This document shows positions 63,889-64,000 of a stretch of 64,000 nucleotides of DNA, piece after piece. The number at the start of each line of letters is the position of its first letter. The stretch's first letter is position 1. The DNA lies in NCBI RefSeq assembly GCF_900537175.1, contig NZ_LS999834.1, forward strand, positions 375,406 through 439,405, written 5' to 3'. The notes below the pieces were generated by a model. It had not been told where the DNA came from. It saw only the letters and a program-made list of their open reading frames with translations, and ran no database searches. The position numbers and the translations under genes are program-made. This stretch comes from Lentilitoribacter sp. Alg239-R112. GTDB lineage: Bacteria; Pseudomonadota; Alphaproteobacteria; Rhizobiales; Rhizobiaceae.

Positions 63889-64000
63889 GCAGGTTTATAA
63901 TCTAATGTCATTTTTCTGAGTTCTTCTATATCTGTATGTACGAATGATTGAATTCCGATGGCGACATGTTCAGAACTTAGTTCAGATAGAAAGATCTTTA
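63885..64000 (-). CDS. Partial gene, C-terminal 37 residues only
   Basis: Leftward frame entering from the right edge and ending at TAG 63885-63887. It encodes KIFLSELSSEHVAIGIQSF and a short charged tail ending DYKPA. It is too short to name. It overlaps the flippase stop by four bases, tail to tail. The frame is the only open one on this strand in the last 116 bases and its codon use looks normal. Confidence 0.55.
   Translation of the reverse strand, partial: KIFLSELSSEHVAIGIQSFVHTDIEELRKMTLDYKPA

Noticed and set aside
1..64000. CRISPR array, rRNA operon, replication origin
   Set aside because: No regularly spaced repeats, rRNA sequence, DnaA box cluster or parS-like array was recognised by reading.

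Overview
The window looks like a piece of an alphaproteobacterial chromosome, most likely order Hyphomicrobiales (Rhizobiales). Supporting signs are a zwf-pgl-edd Entner-Doudoroff operon, a PdhS/PleC-type histidine kinase, the plant/alphaproteobacterial form of glutamate-cysteine ligase, a fructose-type ABC importer with a single-domain ATPase in a myo-inositol operon, a short-chain-acyl-CoA regulator (ScfR type), and a tRNA-His with A73 and no encoded G-1. Base composition is moderate to low in GC, which is unusual for rhizobia and more like marine or host-restricted relatives; I cannot name the genus.

Layout. 0-3 kb: a partial membrane protein, a membrane dipeptidase and O-acetylhomoserine sulfhydrylase. 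3-12.7 kb: a ten-gene leftward myo-inositol uptake and catabolism operon. It starts at a promoter overlapped by a LacI-type palindrome near 12.7 kb and ends at a bidirectional hairpin shared with metY. 13-21.5 kb: housekeeping genes (ppx/gppA, rlmE, guaB, a LysR regulator, DUF1127, DUF937, gshA, rsmE). 21.6-38.2 kb: an AT-richer accessory island for a decorated glycan. It has four glycosyltransferase-like proteins, two radical SAM proteins, two FkbM methyltransferases, a CmcI-type methyltransferase, a PhyH oxygenase, a SDR, two C-methyltransferase-like proteins, a 3,5-epimerase and glucose-1-phosphate cytidylyltransferase. 38.5-43.3 kb: an Lrp regulator, rpe and a sitABCD-type manganese/iron importer behind striking palindromes. 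43.3-46.5 kb: a cyclic-nucleotide-binding EAL protein divergent from a GAF-PAS-GGDEF protein, then tRNA-His. 46.8-55.9 kb: a large PAS histidine kinase, scoAB CoA-transferase, an AsmA protein and the ScfR regulator. 56-60.2 kb: zwf-pgl-edd. 60.2-64 kb: a Wzz/GumC-type polysaccharide co-polymerase, a flippase and the tail of a convergent gene.

How the parts work together. The inositol operon imports inositol and takes it to DKG-phosphate and its aldol products, but inosose dehydratase (iolE), the semialdehyde dehydrogenase (iolA) and the regulator are not in the window. The island appears to make a CDP-linked C-methylated 6-deoxyhexose and a heavily methylated or hydroxylated glycan; its CDP-glucose 4,6-dehydratase is also missing here. 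The co-polymerase and flippase at the right end could serve a surface polysaccharide, but no polymerase or initiating transferase is visible. No insertion sequence, integrase, CRISPR array or rRNA was seen.

The most unusual material is the glycan island. A Rossmann-like module recurs in five of its enzymes with different catalytic partners, and radical SAM enzymes are mixed with glycan methyltransferases.
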